A stretch of DNA of 64,000 nucleotides. Origin: Pseudoxanthomonas kaohsiungensis. Its GTDB lineage: Bacteria > Pseudomonadota > Gammaproteobacteria > Xanthomonadales > Xanthomonadaceae. Under the pieces are notes generated by a model. The model was given only the letters and a program-made list of their open reading frames with translations. It was not told where the DNA came from and made no database searches. The stretch lies in assembly GCF_010211765.1 (NCBI RefSeq), contig NZ_PDWO01000002.1, forward strand, positions 225,581-289,580, written 5' to 3'. The stretch's first letter is position 1. Each line of letters begins with the position of its first letter. A program made the position numbers and the translations under genes. Shown here piece after piece: positions 29,211 through 39,296 of this stretch.

Positions 29211-29254
29211 GTGGCTTCGGAAGCCACTACTCTATCCGGCTGAGCTACGGGCGC
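29211..29254 (-). pseudogene. 5'-half fragment of a tRNA-Arg(CCG)
   Basis: 44 nt matching the 5' acceptor strand, D arm and anticodon arm of the intact tRNA at 29047, with three differences. Two of them form a compensating pair in the anticodon stem (GTGGC/GCCAC instead of GCGGC/GCCGT). The sequence diverges after the anticodon arm, and no T arm or 3' acceptor strand follows in the 87 nt to the intact gene. It is either a decayed tandem copy or a scar of recombination at the anticodon arm. Confidence 0.8.
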
Positions 29255-29356
29255 GTGGCCGGGCATTGTAGCGGAAATCGCATCGGTGGGGCCTCGCGCG
29301 CCCTTGCGGGGCGGTAGCCGTGCCGGGCAGGTGGAGTGCGTTGCTATCCTTCCCCC

Positions 29357-30262
29357 ATGCCCTACGAACGCTACGAAACCCCGGTCCACGTGCCGCCACC
29401 CTGGTGGCGCGAGCGCCTGTCGCAGTACTGGAAGCTGGTCCGCGGCGACCGCCCGATCGGCGTGCTGCTGCTGCTGTGGCCGACCTGGTGGGCGCTGTGG
29501 CTGGCGGCCGGTGGCGTGCCGCCGTTGTGGACGCTGTTCGTGTTCACCGCGGGAGTCTGGCTGACCCGGTCGGCCGGCTGCGTGATCAACGACTACGCCG
29601 ACCGCTGGCTTGATCCGCAGGTGGAGCGCACCAAGGCGCGCCCGCTGGCCACCGGTGCGGTGTCGGGGCGCGAGGCGCTGGCGGTGTTCGCAGTGCTGAT
29701 GCTGGCCGCGTTCGCGCTGGTGCTCACGCTGAACCGGCTAACGGTGTGGCTGAGCTTCGCCGGCCTGTTCCTGGCTTCGACCTATCCCTACCTCAAGCGC
29801 CACACCTACCTGCCGCAGGTCTACCTGGGCATGGCGTTCGGGTGGGGCATCCCGATGGCCTTCGCCGCCGTGCAGGGCACGGTGCCGGCGCTGGCCTGGC
29901 TGCTGTATTGCGCCAACATCCTGTGGGCCACCGCCTACGACACCTGGTACGCGATGGTCGACCGCGAGGACGACTTGCGTGCCGGATCGAAGTCGACCGC
30001 GATCCTGTTTGGCGACCTGGACCTGGTCGCGCAGGGCATCCTCTACGGATTGACCCTGCTGGCGCTGGCCCTGGTCGGTCGCCAGGCGCAACTGGGGACG
30101 GCGTACTGGGCGGCGCTGGGAGTCGCTGCGGTGCTGGTGGTCTGGGAATTCTGGATCGCGCGGCGGCGCGAGCGCGGTGCGTGCTTCCGCGCGTTCCTGC
30201 ACAACAACTGGATCGGCGCGGCGGTGTTCGCCGGCATCGCCGTGCATTACACACTTTTGTAG
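29357..30262 (+). CDS. ubiA: 4-hydroxybenzoate polyprenyltransferase
   Basis: 301-aa inner-membrane prenyltransferase that attaches the polyprenyl tail to 4-hydroxybenzoate in ubiquinone synthesis. The two Asp-rich Mg-diphosphate motifs are NDYADRWLD (near residue 82) and [13 protein letters not shown] (near residue 197). About eight to nine helices follow the UbiA pattern, with [20 protein letters not shown] near the N-terminus. ATG 29357 is chosen because MPYERYETP is a normal lead. The TAG stop at 30260-30262 is the TAG of the following GTAG repeat, so the protein ends HYTLL at the repeat border. Monocistronic. Confidence 0.95.
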   Translation: MPYERYETPVHVPPPWWRERLSQYWKLVRGDRPIGVLLLLWPTWWALWLAAGGVPPLWTLFVFTAGVWLTRSAGCVINDYADRWLDPQVERTKARPLATGAVSGREALAVFAVLMLAAFALVLTLNRLTVWLSFAGLFLASTYPYLKRHTYLPQVYLGMAFGWGIPMAFAAVQGTVPALAWLLYCANILWATAYDTWYAMVDREDDLRAGSKSTAILFGDLDLVAQGILYGLTLLALALVGRQAQLGTAYWAALGVAAVLVVWEFWIARRRERGACFRAFLHNNWIGAAVFAGIAVHYTLL

Positions 30263-30352
30263 GAGCCGATTCATCGGCGACCCGGCGTGGTCGGGTTGGG
30301 CGACGTTATCGTGGTTCCGGCGCCCCGGTCGCCCATGAGGATGGGCTCCTAC
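30259..30352. repeat. SMAG/REP-type palindromic dimer, copy A of a tandem
   Basis: 94 bp from GTAGGAGCCGATTCATCGGC to the closing CTAC at 30349-30352; the right arm is a variant reading CCCATGAGGATGGGCTCCTA. It supplies the ubiA stop codon. The next copy, also 94 bp, starts 42 bp later with nearly the same centre (GACGTTATCGTG). Confidence 0.85.
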
Positions 30353-30393
30353 AGCGGTGTGCCAACGTCCGTCGGCTGGCGCGCGGCGGTGTT

Positions 30394-30487
30394 GTAGGAG
30401 CCGATTCATCGGCGACCCGGCGCCGCTGGCACGGGCGACGTTATCGTGATTCCGGCGCCCGGGTCGCCCATGAGGATGGGCTCCTAC
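30394..30487. repeat. SMAG/REP-type palindromic dimer, copy B of a tandem
   Basis: Same length and nearly the same sequence as copy A at 30259, including the mixed arms (CCGATTCATCGG left, CCCATGAGGATGGG right). It indicates a recent tandem duplication of the whole dimer between ubiA and kdsA. Confidence 0.85.
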
Positions 30488-30510
30488 AGGGGGGGTGACG
30501 GTCGTCGGGG

Positions 30511-31476
<966 letters not shown>

Positions 31477-31565
31477 CTATGGAGTTGCGCGGGGCGGGAA
31501 GCCGCCCGCTCCCGCGCCCGCTCCCGGCCCGCATCGGGCGATGGAAGCGGGCGGTCACAACGCGG

Positions 31566-32090
31566 CTAGGCGGCCAGCCGCCTGCGCATGTAGAACGCCA
31601 GTGCGACCTGCAGCGCTCCATAGAGCAGCGCGCCGATCCCCAGCCACACCGCCAGCGTGGCCACGCCGATGTTCGGCCGCGCGATGAACAGCAGTCCCAG
31701 CAACAGGGCGAGGATGCCGCTCAGGGCCAGCAGCCAGTTGCCCTCGACCAGGCGGCGCATCTGCACCGCGAACACGATCCTGGCGATGCCGGCGACGACC
31801 AGCCAGATCGCCAGCAGCCAGACCAGCACGGTCGCCACCATCTGCGCCTGGAAGATCGCCAGCAGGCCGAAGCCGATCGACGCGGCCGCGTACAGCAGCA
31901 ACAACCAGTTGGGCAGGGCGACATCCTTGCGGAACACGCTCAGCAGGCTGACCACCCCGTCCGCCAGCGCCAGCAGGCCGAAGGCCATGATCAGCACCCA
32001 CACGGTCGATTGCGGCTGGAACAGGGCGAACAGGCCGAAGCCGATCGCGAACAGGCCATACAGCAGGAACACCCACCAGGCTCGGGACAT
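31566..32090 (-). CDS. HdeD/DUF308-family membrane protein 1
   Basis: 174-aa protein with six hydrophobic helices in three two-helix repeats, as in HdeD (DUF308), an acid-stress-linked membrane protein of E. coli. Repeats begin FLLYGLFAIGFGLFALFQPQ, LLLYAAASIGFGLLAIFQAQ and LALSGILALLLGLLFIARPN; each is followed by a short linker. ATG 32090 (MSRAWWVF) fits the family start. It lies 70 bp downstream of its paralogue on the same strand, so the pair likely arose by tandem duplication and may be co-expressed. Molecular role unknown. Confidence 0.87.
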   Translation of the reverse strand: MSRAWWVFLLYGLFAIGFGLFALFQPQSTVWVLIMAFGLLALADGVVSLLSVFRKDVALPNWLLLLYAAASIGFGLLAIFQAQMVATVLVWLLAIWLVVAGIARIVFAVQMRRLVEGNWLLALSGILALLLGLLFIARPNIGVATLAVWLGIGALLYGALQVALAFYMRRRLAA

Positions 32091-32160
32091 GACGGACTCC
32101 AAAGGTGTGAGTTGGCGCCGGCGACCCGGGCCCCCGGGCGGATGGAACGCGGCTGCCGGA

Positions 32161-32715
32161 TCAGGCCTCCACCGGCTTGTGCTTTCGGAACCGGAAGCCG
32201 GCGAACACCTGCAGCACGCCGTAGGCCAGCGCGCCGGCGCCGATCCAGATGGCGGTGGTGAACAGGCCGATCGCCGGATTGCGCAGGAACACGACGCCCA
32301 GCACGATCGCCAGCACGCCGCTGAGCGCGATCAGCCACTCGCCGACGATCTCCTTGCGCACGCGGATGGCGAAGACGATGCGGAAGATGCCGGCGATGAC
32401 CAGCCAGAACGACAGCATGAAGAACAGGATGCCCGCGGTGGCCTTCGGGTTGGAAACGGCGATCACGCCGAAGGCGATCGAAGCGATCGCGTAAAACAGC
32501 AACAGCAGCTTGGGGATCGCCACGCGCTTGTCGAACAGCGCCAGCAGGCTGGCGATGCCGTCGGCCAGGGCCAGGATGCCGAAGGCCCAGGCCATCGCCA
32601 CCAGCGCCTGGAACGGCTTGGCCAGGGTGAGCAGGCCGAAGGCGATTCCGATCAGGCCGAACAGTACCGAGACCCACCAGCTGCGTCGTACTTCTTCCGC
32701 TGTACCCGCTTGCAT
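32161..32715 (-). CDS. HdeD/DUF308-family membrane protein 2
   Basis: 184-aa paralogue of the neighbouring HdeD-like protein, with the same six-helix, three-repeat plan (SVLFGLIGIAFGLLTLAKPF; LLLFYAIASIAFGVIAVSNP; IALSGVLAIVLGVVFLRNPA). It has a slightly longer polar N-terminus (MQAGTAEEVRRSWW) and a basic C-terminal tail. The ATG at 32715 follows a GGAGG-like ribosome site. It is the promoter-proximal gene of the pair. Role in acid or general envelope stress is inferred only from family naming. Confidence 0.87.
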   Translation of the reverse strand: MQAGTAEEVRRSWWVSVLFGLIGIAFGLLTLAKPFQALVAMAWAFGILALADGIASLLALFDKRVAIPKLLLLFYAIASIAFGVIAVSNPKATAGILFFMLSFWLVIAGIFRIVFAIRVRKEIVGEWLIALSGVLAIVLGVVFLRNPAIGLFTTAIWIGAGALAYGVLQVFAGFRFRKHKPVEA

Positions 32716-32846
32716 GCTGCCTCCTGCGCCATGAGGGGGAGCCGCGATGGCCCGCCGGCGTGCCCGGGATACTCCTGTGCGCCGGCCACTGTCAAATGAA
32801 GGCTCCGTGCCACCCCGGCCGGCGCACGGCGAGGGGTCGCCGCCAC

Positions 32847-33575
32847 TCATGGCACGCGTGCGCAGATCCACGCATCCACCCGTGCCACCCCGGCCGTGCG
32901 CAACGCGATGGCCGCCGCATGCAGGGTCGCGCCGGTGGTCATGACGTCGTCGAACAGGACCACGTGCGCGGGGAGCGGTCCGTGCGCCACGCGGAACGCG
33001 CGCTGCAGGTTGCGCCGGCGGGCGGCGGCATCGAGCTCGGACTGGGCCGGGGTACGGCGGACCCGCGCGAGCAGGTCGGTGCGCAGCGGCAGGCGCAGGC
33101 GGCGGGCCAGCGGGCGCGCCAGCTCCAGCGCCTGGTCGTAGCCGCGTTCGCGCAGCCGGGTGCGGTGCAAGGGCACCGGGACCAGTGCGCCGGGGCGCTC
33201 GCAGCCGGCGAAGGCGGGGGCCATCAACTGCGCCAGCAGGCGCCCGGCGGCCAGGTCGTTGTGGAACTTGTGCCGGCGCAGCAGCCGGTCCACCGGCGCC
33301 GCGTAGACGAAGGCCGCGCGTGCGGCCTGCAGGGGCGGCGGCCGCTGCAGGCACGCGCCGCAGGCAGCGGTGGCCGGCAGCGGGAGTGCGCAGCGCGGAC
33401 AGGCCTGGTCGGCCACTGGCAGCACGCACGCGCACGCGGTGCAGAGGTCGCGGTCGCCCTCGCCCGGCTCGCCGCAGGCCAGGCAGCGCGGCGGCAGGAG
33501 CCGGGTGGCCAGGGCGGCCAGCAGCCCGGCCAGCTGGCCGGGCCTCCGGCGGGTAGTGGAGGAGTCGTAAACCAT
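32847..33575 (-). CDS. comF: ComF-family phosphoribosyltransferase-like protein
   Basis: 242-aa ComF/GntX-like protein. The N-terminal zinc finger uses four CxxC pairs (CLACGE, CTAC, CPRCALP, CGAC; residues about 31-75). The C-terminal half is a PRTase-like domain with the PRPP-loop signature VVLFDDVMTTGATL near residue 206. ComF acts in DNA uptake in naturally competent bacteria. The HKFHND and YDQALELARPLARRL stretches fit the family. It is divergent from bioB, a common arrangement in gammaproteobacteria. Its ATG at 33575 lies within the left half of a BirA-type operator, so biotin status could also affect comF. Confidence 0.9.
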   Translation of the reverse strand: MVYDSSTTRRRPGQLAGLLAALATRLLPPRCLACGEPGEGDRDLCTACACVLPVADQACPRCALPLPATAACGACLQRPPPLQAARAAFVYAAPVDRLLRRHKFHNDLAAGRLLAQLMAPAFAGCERPGALVPVPLHRTRLRERGYDQALELARPLARRLRLPLRTDLLARVRRTPAQSELDAAARRRNLQRAFRVAHGPLPAHVVLFDDVMTTGATLHAAAIALRTAGVARVDAWICARVP

Positions 33576-33598
33576 CGGGGTGGGTTCCGGGTTGACAG
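33565..33598. promoter_or_regulatory. BirA (biotin repressor) operator-like site
   Basis: TCGTAAACC (33565-33573) and GGTTGACAG (33590-33598) match the E. coli-type half-sites TTGTAAACC and GGTTTACAA at 15 of 18 positions, with the canonical 16-nt spacer. The right half contains a perfect -35 TTGACA (33592-33597) for bioB; a weak -10 CAGACT follows at 17-nt spacing. The left half covers the comF start codon. Confidence 0.7.
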
Positions 33599-33661
33599 GT
33601 CGCGGGTGGCTTTCCAGACTGCCCCGCCCGGTCCAGTGCCGCCGTCAGGAAACCTCCCGCC

Positions 33662-34711
33662 ATGCCTTCGGAAACCCGCCATGACTGGCGTCGCGAGGAA
33701 CTGCTCGCCCTGCTCGACCTGCCACTGCCGGAACTGCTGTTCCGCGCGGCGAGCGTGCACCGGGCCAATTTCGACCCGGCCGAGGTCCAGGTGTCGACCC
33801 TGCTGTCGGTCAAGACCGGGGGCTGCCCGGAGGATTGCGGCTACTGCCCGCAGGCGCAGCGCTACCACACCGGCGTGGACGCGACCAAGCTGATGGACGC
33901 CGCCGACGTGCTGGAGAAGGCCCGCCAGGCCAAGGCGGCCGGTGCGTCGCGCTTCTGCATGGGCGCGGCCTGGCGCAGCCCCAAGGACCGCGACATCCCC
34001 AAGGTGGCCGAGATGATCGCCGGGGTGAAGGCGCTGGGCCTGGAGACCTGCGCCACCCTGGGCATGCTCTCGCCGGCCCAGGCCGGCGCGTTGAAGGACG
34101 CCGGCCTGGACTACTACAACCACAACCTGGACACCGCGCCGGAGTTCTACGGCGAGGTGATCCAGACGCGCGACTACCAGGACCGGCTGGACACGCTCGG
34201 CCACGTCCGCGACGCCGGGCTGAAGACCTGCTGCGGCGGCATCGTCGGCATGGGCGAGACCCGCGCCCAGCGCGCGGGCCTGCTGCAGGCGCTGGCCAAC
34301 CTGCCCGCGCACCCGGACTCGGTGCCGATCAACCGCCTGGTGCAGGTGCCCGGCACGCCGCTGGCCGGTACCGCCGAGCTGGATCCGTTCGAGTTCGTGC
34401 GCACGATCGCGGTGGCCCGGATCACCATGCCGCGTTCCATGGTGCGGCTGTCGGCCGGGCGCGAGGCGATGTCCGACGAGTTGCAGGCGCTGTGTATTGC
34501 TGCAGGTGCCAACTCGATCTTCTACGGCGAGAAGCTGCTGACCACGGGCAATCCCGACGTGGAGCGCGACCAGGCGCTGTTCGCGCGGCTCGGTCTGCGG
34601 CCCATGCCACTCGTTCATTGTGAATCCGGTCACGGAATCGCGACAGGGGCTGGCGCTACCGTGCATGCCGACATCCTCGAGCCGTCGCCCGCCTGCGGAC
34701 GCGCGGCCTGA
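33662..34711 (+). CDS. bioB: Biotin synthase
   Basis: 349-aa radical-SAM enzyme inserting sulfur into dethiobiotin, the last step of biotin synthesis. The SAM-cluster Cys motif is CPEDCGYC (near residues 55-62). Further signatures are [38 protein letters not shown] and [14 protein letters not shown]. The C-terminus has an extended His/Ala-rich tail beyond the [10 protein letters not shown] block that is variable in the family. The ATG 33662 follows AGGA. Promoter and operator sit in the 86-bp divergent region with comF, so repression by biotinylated BirA is expected. bioF follows after 37 bp. Confidence 0.96.
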   Translation: MPSETRHDWRREELLALLDLPLPELLFRAASVHRANFDPAEVQVSTLLSVKTGGCPEDCGYCPQAQRYHTGVDATKLMDAADVLEKARQAKAAGASRFCMGAAWRSPKDRDIPKVAEMIAGVKALGLETCATLGMLSPAQAGALKDAGLDYYNHNLDTAPEFYGEVIQTRDYQDRLDTLGHVRDAGLKTCCGGIVGMGETRAQRAGLLQALANLPAHPDSVPINRLVQVPGTPLAGTAELDPFEFVRTIAVARITMPRSMVRLSAGREAMSDELQALCIAAGANSIFYGEKLLTTGNPDVERDQALFARLGLRPMPLVHCESGHGIATGAGATVHADILEPSPACGRAA

Positions 34712-34748
34712 CCACGCCGCGCAACGCTCTCCGGGGGGAGGGGCAACG

Positions 34749-35942
<1,194 letters not shown>

Positions 35943-35974
35943 CCGCGCCGTCGCGGGCCGGCGCCCGCATCGCG

Positions 35975-36070
35975 GTAGGAGCCGATCTGCATCGGCGGCC
36001 CGACGCTGCCGGCCCAGGCGACGCCCTCGCAATCCCGACTCCCGTGTCGCCGATGAAGATCGGCTCCTAC
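35975..36070. repeat. SMAG/REP-type palindromic dimer between bioF and bioH
   Basis: GTAGGAGCCGATCTGCATCG at 35975 pairs with the arm ending GATCGGCTCCTAC at 36070; the arms differ at a few positions. Unlike four other copies it begins 33 bp after the bioF TGA, so it does not provide a stop codon. Hairpins here could lower transcription into bioH-bioC or stabilise the bioBF message. Confidence 0.82.
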
Positions 36071-36123
36071 AAATACGGGGTCGCCGGCGCACGGGCCGCG
36101 CCGCCGTCGGCGACAATGGCCGC

Positions 36124-36888
36124 ATGCACATCGAAACCGTGGGCCATGGCCCCGACCTGGTCCTGATCCACGGCTGGGCGCTGCACGGCGGCGTGTTCGC
36201 ACCGCTGGTCGAGCGCCTCTCCGACCGCTTCCGCCTGCACCTGGTGGACCTGCCCGGGCATGGCTACAGCCGCGATCCGGAGGACAGCCTGGATCTGGCC
36301 GCCACGGCCAGCGCGATCGCCGCGCGCACGCCGCCGGCGACATGGCTGGGCTGGTCGCTGGGCGGCCTGTTCGCGTTGCGCGCCGCGGCCACCCTGCCGA
36401 CGGTGCGAGGCCTGGTGATGGTCGCGGCGACCCCGCGCTTCGTCCGCGCCCCGGACTGGCCGCATGCGGTCGACGCCACCGTCTTCAGCCGCTTCGGCGA
36501 GGAACTGGCGGGCGACTACGCCGGCACCTTGGACCGCTTCATCGCCCTGGACACGCTGGGTTCGGAACACGGCCGCGCCGAGCTCAAGACCCTGCGCGCG
36601 TTGCTGCACGCGCGCGGCGAGCCGGACCCCGAAGCGTTGCAGGCGGGCCTGCGCCTGCTCGATGCCAGCGACATGCGCCGCGCGCTGCCGCGGCTGGCGG
36701 TGCCGAGCCTGTGGCTGGGCGGTCGCCGCGACCGGCTGGTGGACCCGCGCGGCATGGCCGCGGCGGCGGCTCTGGCGCCGCGTTCGCGCTTCGTCGAACT
36801 GGCCGGGGCCGCGCACGCGCCGTTCCTCGGCCACGCCGCCGACGTGGCAGCGGAAATCGGCGCTTTCGCCGACAATATCGCCCCCTGA
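36124..36888 (+). CDS. bioH: Pimeloyl-ACP methyl ester esterase
   Basis: 254-aa alpha/beta hydrolase that removes the methyl group from pimeloyl-ACP methyl ester, ending the BioC-BioH primer route. The nucleophile elbow is GWSLGG (Ser near residue 79), the acid is Asp in GRRDRLVDP, and the base is His in GAAHAPFLGH. The oxyanion segment is LIHGWALHGGVF. ATG 36124 starts MHIETVGHGPDLVLIHGW as in other BioH proteins. It lies 17 bp before bioC, so both are likely cotranscribed. Confidence 0.93.
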   Translation: MHIETVGHGPDLVLIHGWALHGGVFAPLVERLSDRFRLHLVDLPGHGYSRDPEDSLDLAATASAIAARTPPATWLGWSLGGLFALRAAATLPTVRGLVMVAATPRFVRAPDWPHAVDATVFSRFGEELAGDYAGTLDRFIALDTLGSEHGRAELKTLRALLHARGEPDPEALQAGLRLLDASDMRRALPRLAVPSLWLGGRRDRLVDPRGMAAAAALAPRSRFVELAGAAHAPFLGHAADVAAEIGAFADNIAP

Positions 36889-36905
36889 ACCAGCCCCTCC
36901 GCGCA

Positions 36906-37793
36906 ATGGACCCGCTGTTCGACTCCCGCCACGTGCGTCGCGCCTTCTCGCGCGCGGCCGCCGGCTATGACGCCGCCGCCGCGCTGCAGGCCGAGGTGCG
37001 CACGCGGCTGCTCGAGTCGCTGGCCTATCTCGACGACCGCCAGCCGTCGGTCGTGCTCGATGTCGGCAGCGGGACCGGCCACGCCGCGGCGGCGATGAGG
37101 AAGCGCTGGCCCAAGGCGCGGGTGGTCGCGCTGGACCTGGCCTTGCCGATGCTGCGCCAGGCGCGCCGGCAGGCCGGCTGGTGGAAGCCGTTCAACCGCG
37201 TCTGCGCCGACGCGCGCGCGCTGCCGCTGGCCGAAGGCAGCGTCGACGTGATCTTCAGCAACCTGTGCCTGCAGTGGGTCGAGGACCTGCCGGCGGTGTT
37301 CGCCGGGTTCCGCCGCGTGCTCCGGCCCGGCGGCCTCATGCTGTGTTCTAGCTTCGGCCCGGAGACGCTGGCGGAGCTGCGCGAGGCGTTCGCCCAGGCC
37401 GATGCGTCCCCGCACGTGAGCCCGTTCGCCTCGATCGCGCAGTTCGGCGACGCACTGTTGTCGGCCGGATTCCGCGACCCGGTGGTCGACCGCGACCTGT
37501 TCAACCTGACCTATCCCGACTTGCCGGCGCTGATGCGCGAGCTGCGCGCGATCGGTGCGACCAACGCGATGGCCTCGCGCCGCCGCAGCCTCACCGGACG
37601 CGCGCGCTTCGCCGCCGCCGCCGCCGCCTACGAACCCCTGCGCGACGGCCAGGGGCGCCTGCCCAGCAGCTGGGAAGTGATCTACGCCCAGGCCTGGGCG
37701 CCAGCGCCCGGCATGCCGATCCGCGAAGGCGGCCATGAAGTCGCCACGGTACCGCTGTCGCAGATCCCGATCCGTCGCCGGCCGTTGCCGTAG
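36906..37793 (+). CDS. bioC: Malonyl-ACP O-methyltransferase
   Basis: 295-aa SAM-dependent methyltransferase that caps malonyl-ACP to start pimelate assembly. Motif I is VVLDVGSGTGHAAAAM near residue 49, followed by VVALDLALPMLRQAR and DVIFSNLCLQWVEDLPAVF, all BioC-typical. The N-terminal VRRAFSRAAAGYDAAAALQ matches the family lead. The ATG is 17 bp after the bioH stop. The TAG stop at 37791-37793 is again the TAG of a repeat beginning at 37790, so the RRRPLP tail ends at the repeat. bioA and bioD are not in the window. Confidence 0.93.
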   Translation: MDPLFDSRHVRRAFSRAAAGYDAAAALQAEVRTRLLESLAYLDDRQPSVVLDVGSGTGHAAAAMRKRWPKARVVALDLALPMLRQARRQAGWWKPFNRVCADARALPLAEGSVDVIFSNLCLQWVEDLPAVFAGFRRVLRPGGLMLCSSFGPETLAELREAFAQADASPHVSPFASIAQFGDALLSAGFRDPVVDRDLFNLTYPDLPALMRELRAIGATNAMASRRRSLTGRARFAAAAAAYEPLRDGQGRLPSSWEVIYAQAWAPAPGMPIREGGHEVATVPLSQIPIRRRPLP

Positions 37794-37896
37794 GCGCCCA
37801 TCTTCATGGGCGACGCTGCCGGCGGCGTCGGCTGCGCCCGTGACCCATGGCGGCGTGCCTGCGTGCGTCGGGTCGCCGATGAGGATCGGTTCCTAC
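37790..37896. repeat. SMAG/REP-type palindromic dimer after bioC
   Basis: GTAGGCGCCCATCTTCATGG at the left and ...GAGGATCGGTTCCTAC at the right; the two arms belong to different sub-variants (CCCAT...ATGGG versus CCGAT...ATCGG), as in other copies here. It supplies the bioC stop codon. Confidence 0.8.
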
Positions 37897-38163
37897 AACG
37901 TCGGGAGCGCCACTTGGCGTGGGCGGCGGCGGTCTCTCCCTGTAGGAGCCCATCTTCATGGGCGACACGGGCATCGGCAGGACCGGCGGCGTTACCTGCG
38001 CCTGCGACCCATGACCTCGCCGGGGCCGGTGTAGCGTCGCTGCGCCTGAAGCCCATGGCGTCGGCGTGCCTGCGTGCGCCGGGTCGCCGATGAAGATCGG
38101 CTCCTACGTGGCCAGTTGGGGTCGCCGATGGGCTCGGCGTTGCGGCAGGCAGCCGAGCGGCGC
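37794..38163. other. 370-bp gene-free stretch of palindromic repeats
   Basis: Filled mainly by two GTAG repeats (37790-37896 and 37942-38107). Short remnants such as GACCCATGG, GCCCATGG and CTGCGTGCG recur in the remaining sequence. No protein-like frame, promoter or RNA gene is visible. Confidence 0.7.
37942..38107. repeat. Expanded SMAG/REP-type element
   Basis: GTAGGAGCCCATCTTCATGG opens at 37942 and CTAC closes at 38107. At 166 bp it is longer than the other dimers (about 75-130 bp); the extra centre holds two more partial CCCATG half-arms, suggesting a nested or decayed trimer. Confidence 0.7.
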
Positions 38164-38592
38164 TCAGCGCGAAACCTGCACGATCCAGTCCTGCAGGTTG
38201 TAGTAGTTGCTCACCCGCGCGATGCGGTCGTCGCGGATGTCGAAGAAAGCGCCGCCCGGCAGCACGTACGGCTGGCCGTGCGCCGGCGGCAGGCCTTCGT
38301 CGTCGCGCAGGTACTGGCCATGGACTACGTACTCCGCGGCGGCGCGGTCGCCGTCCTGCGAGGCCAGCACCACGATGTCGCGCAGCTGTTCGCGATAGCT
38401 CGCATCCATGCGCTGCATGAACGCGGCGAACGCCGGCTTGCCGGTTTCGCGCGCGCCCTGGTTGAGGTCGTGCACCACCTCGTCGTGCAGCAGCGCGAGC
38501 ATCGCCTCGCGGTCGCCACGGTTGAAGGCGGCGTAGTACGCGAGGACGAGTTCGATGGCGCGGTCCTGGCGGCGGGTGCCGTCGATCTTCAT
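38164..38592 (-). CDS. SnoaL/NTF2-like ketosteroid-isomerase-related protein
   Basis: 142-aa single-domain NTF2-fold protein. The pattern DRAIELVLAYYAAFNRGDRE followed by LALLHDEVVHDLN is typical of the SnoaL_2/KSI-like nuclear-transport-factor-2 superfamily. GGAFFDIRDDRIARVSNYYN forms the final strands. Members include isomerases, cyclases and simple binding proteins; no catalytic role can be assigned. ATG 38592 gives MKIDGTRR; a longer frame exists upstream but does not match the fold start. Same strand as the YdcF gene, 83 bp downstream of it. Confidence 0.8.
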   Translation of the reverse strand: MKIDGTRRQDRAIELVLAYYAAFNRGDREAMLALLHDEVVHDLNQGARETGKPAFAAFMQRMDASYREQLRDIVVLASQDGDRAAAEYVVHGQYLRDDEGLPPAHGQPYVLPGGAFFDIRDDRIARVSNYYNLQDWIVQVSR

Positions 38593-38675
38593 GGGAATGT
38601 CCGCAGTTCGAGGGAGGACATGATACCCCCCGGGGTGCGCGGCTCCAGCCTGCACGAGCCCGCGCACCCGCCCGC

Positions 38676-39296
38676 TCAGGCGACGCGCACCACCAGGTCG
38701 CGGTGGAAGAAGTACACCTCCTGCAGCAGGAAGCGCCACTGCGTGTGCACGGTGCGGAAGCGCGTGCTCGGCGTCGGCGAGCCGACCGCGTCGATGCCCA
38801 GCTCGCGCGACAGGCGCAGCGCGCGCGACATGTGCAGCGGGTCGCTGACCACGATTACCCGGTGCAGGCCGCGCTCCTGCATCAGCTTGCGTGCCTGCAG
38901 CAGGTTCTCGCGGGTGTTGCGCGAGACCGCTTCGATCATGATCGCCGAGTCGGGGATGCCTTGCTGCAACGCGTACTTGCGCGCCACCTGCGATTCGGCG
39001 AACGGCGCACCGTTACCGTAGCCGCCGGTGAACAGCAGCACCGGTGCGTAGCCACGGCGGTAGAGGTCCAGGCCATGGTTGATCCGCTCCTTGAATACCG
39101 GCGACGGATTCTTGTGGTACGCCGCGGCGCCCAGGACGATGATCGCGTCGGCCTGCGCCGCCTGGTCGCGCTGGCCGACCCAGACGATCCAGCCGGCCAC
39201 GCCGAGCAGCCAGGCCAGCGCGAGCAGCAGCAGGCGCCCCAGCCAGCCGGACCAGCCGCGGCGGCGCCCGCGCCCGCGCCGCGCCGACGCGCTCAT
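38676..39296 (-). CDS. YdcF/SanA-like DUF218 envelope protein
   Basis: 206-aa protein with a very basic N-terminus, one membrane helix (LGRLLLLALAWLLGVAGWIVW; residues about 20-42) and a DUF218 domain facing the periplasm. Domain features are ADAIIVLGAAAYHKNPSP, VLLFTGGYGNGAPFAESQVA, SRNTRENLLQARKLM and VIVVSDPLHMSRAL. Family members such as SanA and ElyC are linked to envelope integrity and possibly polysaccharide or carrier metabolism. The start at 39296 overlaps the preceding gene's stop as ATGA; ATG 39305 would add three residues. Confidence 0.85.
   Translation of the reverse strand: MSASARRGRGRRRGWSGWLGRLLLLALAWLLGVAGWIVWVGQRDQAAQADAIIVLGAAAYHKNPSPVFKERINHGLDLYRRGYAPVLLFTGGYGNGAPFAESQVARKYALQQGIPDSAIMIEAVSRNTRENLLQARKLMQERGLHRVIVVSDPLHMSRALRLSRELGIDAVGSPTPSTRFRTVHTQWRFLLQEVYFFHRDLVVRVA

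Noticed and set aside
29047-29254. Standard attL/attR of a tRNA-integrated prophage
   Set aside because: The half tRNA is the 5' half and promoter-proximal, the opposite of the usual arrangement, and no integrase or phage gene is present.
30259-30487. CRISPR-like array from the repeated palindromes
   Set aside because: Only two 94-bp units with inverted arms and no uniform spacers; similar elements are scattered across the window as REP dimers.
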